From assembly GCF_950101795.1 (NCBI RefSeq), contig NZ_CATNLZ010000033.1, positions 60,916 through 124,915 of the forward strand: a DNA stretch of 64,000 bases. Direction: 5' to 3'. The translations under genes were made by a program, and so were the position numbers. Shown piece by piece: positions 62,781 to 64,000 of this stretch. The first letter of the stretch is position 1; each line of letters starts with the position of its first letter. The DNA comes from Nocardioides sp. T2.26MG-1. GTDB taxonomy: Bacteria > Actinomycetota > Actinomycetes > Propionibacteriales > Nocardioidaceae. The notes under the pieces are model-generated. The model saw only the letters and a program-made list of their open reading frames with translations, made no database searches and had not been told where the DNA came from.

Positions 62781-64000
62781 ATGAGCGCGACCGGCACGCC
62801 CATCCCCGAGCAGCACGTCGACCACCTGATCGTAGGCGCCGGCTTCGCCGGGCTGTGCGCGGCCATCCGGCTCCAGCAGGACGGCGAGACCGACTTCCTC
62901 GTGGTCGAGAAGGCCGGCGACGTCGGCGGCACCTGGCGCGACAACACCTACCCCGGCGCAGCGTGCGACGTCCCCAGCCAGCTCTACTCGTTCTCGTTCG
63001 CGCCGAACCCCGACTGGTCGATGTCCTACTCCCCGCAGCCGGAGATCTGGGCCTACCTGCGCCGGGTCGCGCGGGAGTCGGGCACGCTCGACCGCTTCGT
63101 GTTCGACACCCGGCTCGAGGACGCCCGCTGGGACGAGACGAGCCAGCACTGGCACAGCCGCCTTGTCGGCCCGGACGGCGAGCGCACGGTCGTCTCGACG
63201 ACGCTGGTCGTCGGTGCGGGCGGGCTCTCGGAGCCCAAGCTGCCCGCGATCGAGGGGATCGAGACGTTCCAGGGCGAGCTGTTCCACTCGGCCCGGTGGG
63301 ATCACGACGTGGACCTGGCCGGCAAGCGGGTCGCGGTGATCGGCACCGGCGCCTCGGCGATCCAGATCGTCCCCGAGCTGCAGCAGCAGCTCGAGGCGAC
63401 GGGCGGACACCTGGATGTCTACCAACGCACCGCGCCGTGGGTGATCCCCCGCAACGACCGCCGCTACCCCGCGTGGGAGCGGGCCGCCCTGCGCCACGTG
63501 CCGGGGCTGCAGCGGCTCTACCGCACCGGCATCTACTGGGCGCGCGAGACCTACGTGCCGGCGTTCACGATCCAGCCCAAGATCGCGCTGCCCGCCAAGA
63601 AGGCCGCGCTCGCCAACATCGCCCGCGGCATCCAGGACCCCGGGCTGCGCGCGAAGGTCACGCCGCACTACGAGATCGGCTGCAAGCGCATCCTGATCTC
63701 CAACACCTACTACCCCGCGCTCGCCGCCGACAACGTCGACCTGGTCACCGACCCGATCGCGGAGGTGACCCGCACCGGCGTCGTCACCGCCGACGGCGTG
63801 GAGCGCCCGGTCGATGTCCTCGTGGTGGCCACCGGCTTCTACACGACCGAGCTGCCGATCACCGAGCACGTCACCGGCCGCGACGGCCGCACGCTGGCCG
63901 AGGTGTGGCGCGAGTCCGGGATGGCGGCGTACAAGGGCACCACGGTGCCCGGCTTCCCCAACTACTTCATGCTGGTCGGCCCCAACACCGGGCTCGGCCA
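62781..64000 (+). CDS. Baeyer-Villiger monooxygenase, partial (cut by window end)
   Basis: First 406 residues. FAD fold VDHLIVGAGFAGLCAAIRL, then GGTWRDNTYPGAACD, and the BVMO fingerprint FxGxxxHxxxW seen as FQGELFHSARW. NADPH fold VAVIGTGASAIQ. Uses NADPH and O2 to insert oxygen next to a ketone, converting cyclic ketones to lactones. Regulated by a divergent TetR. Together with the KstD-like gene it hints at steroid or alicyclic degradation. Confidence 0.93.
   Translation, partial: MSATGTPIPEQHVDHLIVGAGFAGLCAAIRLQQDGETDFLVVEKAGDVGGTWRDNTYPGAACDVPSQLYSFSFAPNPDWSMSYSPQPEIWAYLRRVARESGTLDRFVFDTRLEDARWDETSQHWHSRLVGPDGERTVVSTTLVVGAGGLSEPKLPAIEGIETFQGELFHSARWDHDVDLAGKRVAVIGTGASAIQIVPELQQQLEATGGHLDVYQRTAPWVIPRNDRRYPAWERAALRHVPGLQRLYRTGIYWARETYVPAFTIQPKIALPAKKAALANIARGIQDPGLRAKVTPHYEIGCKRILISNTYYPALAADNVDLVTDPIAEVTRTGVVTADGVERPVDVLVVATGFYTTELPITEHVTGRDGRTLAEVWRESGMAAYKGTTVPGFPNYFMLVGPNTGLG

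Overview
The window is high-GC DNA with dense genes, frequent GTG starts, many 4-nt stop/start overlaps and TANNNT -10 boxes lying 6 to 8 nt before start codons. Gene content (guaB/guaB3 pair, groES-groEL1 with a His-rich tail and CIRCE sites, mycothiol-dependent formaldehyde dehydrogenase, SigE-family sigma factors, hemE-hemY-hemQ next to DUF3000 and RNase D, a PhoP-like regulator) points to an actinobacterium, most like Nocardioides or another Nocardioidaceae. This is inferred from gene families and remembered synteny; no search was run. No tRNA, rRNA, CRISPR array, prophage or insertion sequence was recognised. The window looks like chromosomal core mixed with accessory genes.

Layout. 0-4 kb: a winged-helix/nuclease-like protein, glpD and a CapA-like protein. 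4-17 kb: guaB3 and guaB with three of four SigE-family sigma factor genes, each overlapping by 4 nt a gene for a one-pass membrane protein with a large extracytoplasmic domain; also a nitrilase/IMPase-like pair, a secreted repeat-rich protein and an ACT-GNAT fusion. 17-35 kb: groEL, groES, tsaD, rimI and tsaB all lie on the minus strand in their usual relative order, but two blocks separate them: 19.3-29.3 kb (methyltransferase, mycothiol formaldehyde detoxification, nitronate monooxygenase, fourth sigma pair, MMPL exporter) and 30.4-33.4 kb (AraC, DUF2000, duplicated acid phosphatase). 35-41 kb: LuxR-type regulator, LigD-type polymerase, and a DesA3-like desaturase with its ferredoxin reductase. 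40.8-50 kb: msrB, hemQ, hemY, hemE, DUF3000 and RNase D, the neighbourhood known from mycobacteria, with insertions. 50-58 kb: TetR, lipoproteins, an unpaired PemK-like protein and HrpA. 58-64 kb: a KstD-like oxidoreductase with a KstR-type operator and an apparent frameshift, a PhoP/PhoR-like two-component system behind PhoP-type direct repeats, and a TetR/Baeyer-Villiger monooxygenase divergon cut by the window end.

The most interesting signals are: (1) the four sigma/membrane-protein modules, each preceded by a CAACC-N16 promoter-like motif, suggesting a shared and possibly autoregulated circuit; (2) a dispersed palindrome family in four copies at gene 3' ends, which supplies stop codons and in one case the last codons of hemY; (3) operators that agree with known consensus sequences (double CIRCE, KstR, PhoP) and a TetR-type palindrome inside a promoter; (4) enzyme relatives with altered catalytic residues (IMPase-like, GuaB3, a kinase-like membrane protein without an ATPase domain); (5) an acid phosphatase made of two tandem HAD domains.
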